DNA from: Sporisorium sorghi
Taxonomy: Eukaryota > Basidiomycota > Ustilaginomycetes > Ustilaginales > Ustilaginaceae
Direction: 5' to 3'
Assembly: GCA_023212695.1 (NCBI GenBank)
Contig: JALCCG010000391.1
Coordinates: 1-15,728, forward strand
DNA: 15,728 nucleotides
Within the stretch, counting starts at the first letter, position 1. Each line of letters opens with the position of its first letter. The notes beneath the pieces were generated by a model that had not been told where the DNA came from, did no database searches, and saw only the letters and a program-made list of their open reading frames with translations. The translations under genes and the position numbers were made by a program. Shown here piece after piece: positions 15,649 through 15,728 of the stretch.

Positions 15649-15728
15649 TTTGGGTTAGGGTTAGGGTTAGGGTTAGGGTTAGGGTTAGGGTTAGGGTTAG
15701 GGTTAGGGTTAGGGTTAGGGTTAGGGTT
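15649..15728 (+). repeat. Telomere, TTAGGG repeats at the right end
   Basis: One variant unit TTTGGG at 15649-15654, then 12 perfect TTAGGG units from 15655 and a final TT at the window edge. The G-rich strand runs 5'-3' outwards, as required for a true right-hand chromosome end. No subtelomeric repeats or RecQ-helicase gene, common next to fungal telomeres, precede it. Confidence 0.95.

Overview
The window looks like the telomeric end of a fungal chromosome or contig, most likely from a basidiomycete of the smut type (Ustilaginomycotina). The evidence is indirect. The genes are compact and intron-poor. The two introns I can place are short (78 and 83 nt), begin GTGAGT, have CTGAC branch sites and end in CAG. 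The right end is a run of outward-pointing TTAGGG repeats. The protein set is also fungal: class II DAHP synthase, a Urk1-type uridine kinase, a Yfh7-type kinase and a Dap1-type haem protein. The genus cannot be fixed from sequence reading alone.

Layout, left to right. Positions 1-84 are pure G, probably a sequencing or assembly artefact. Positions 85-1221 hold no gene I can support, only weak splice-like signals and one small hydrophobic ORF. Then come: a class II DAHP synthase (+, 1222-2991); a convergent 783-aa secreted, mostly disordered protein with three 12-aa C-terminal repeats (-, 5537-3186); a 1.4 kb divergent intergenic region with a 46-nt T run; a four-helix membrane protein with a C-terminal GRAM domain (+, 6935-9898, with a last intron that changes the C-terminus); a Yfh7-like P-loop kinase (+, 10220-11001, one intron near the start); a convergent rhodanese-methyltransferase fusion (-, 12333-11053); a divergent promoter with a 25-nt T run; a uridine kinase/UPRT-like fusion (+, 12683-14797); a convergent Dap1/MAPR-type haem-binding protein (-, 15566-14952); and the telomere from about 15649.

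The genes do not form one pathway. They cover aromatic amino-acid entry (DAHP synthase), pyrimidine salvage (uridine kinase), sterol/P450 support (Dap1-like), membrane contact or lipid signalling (GRAM), and a secreted protein that could be an effector. The most unusual points are: a telomere only 82 bp from the start codon of the Dap1-like gene, with no subtelomeric filler; a rhodanese domain lacking its catalytic cysteine fused to a methyltransferase; an insertion of about 86 residues that splits the UPRT-like half of the uridine kinase; and the repeat-bearing secreted protein. I found no CRISPR array, no identifiable transposon, no rRNA and no tRNA.
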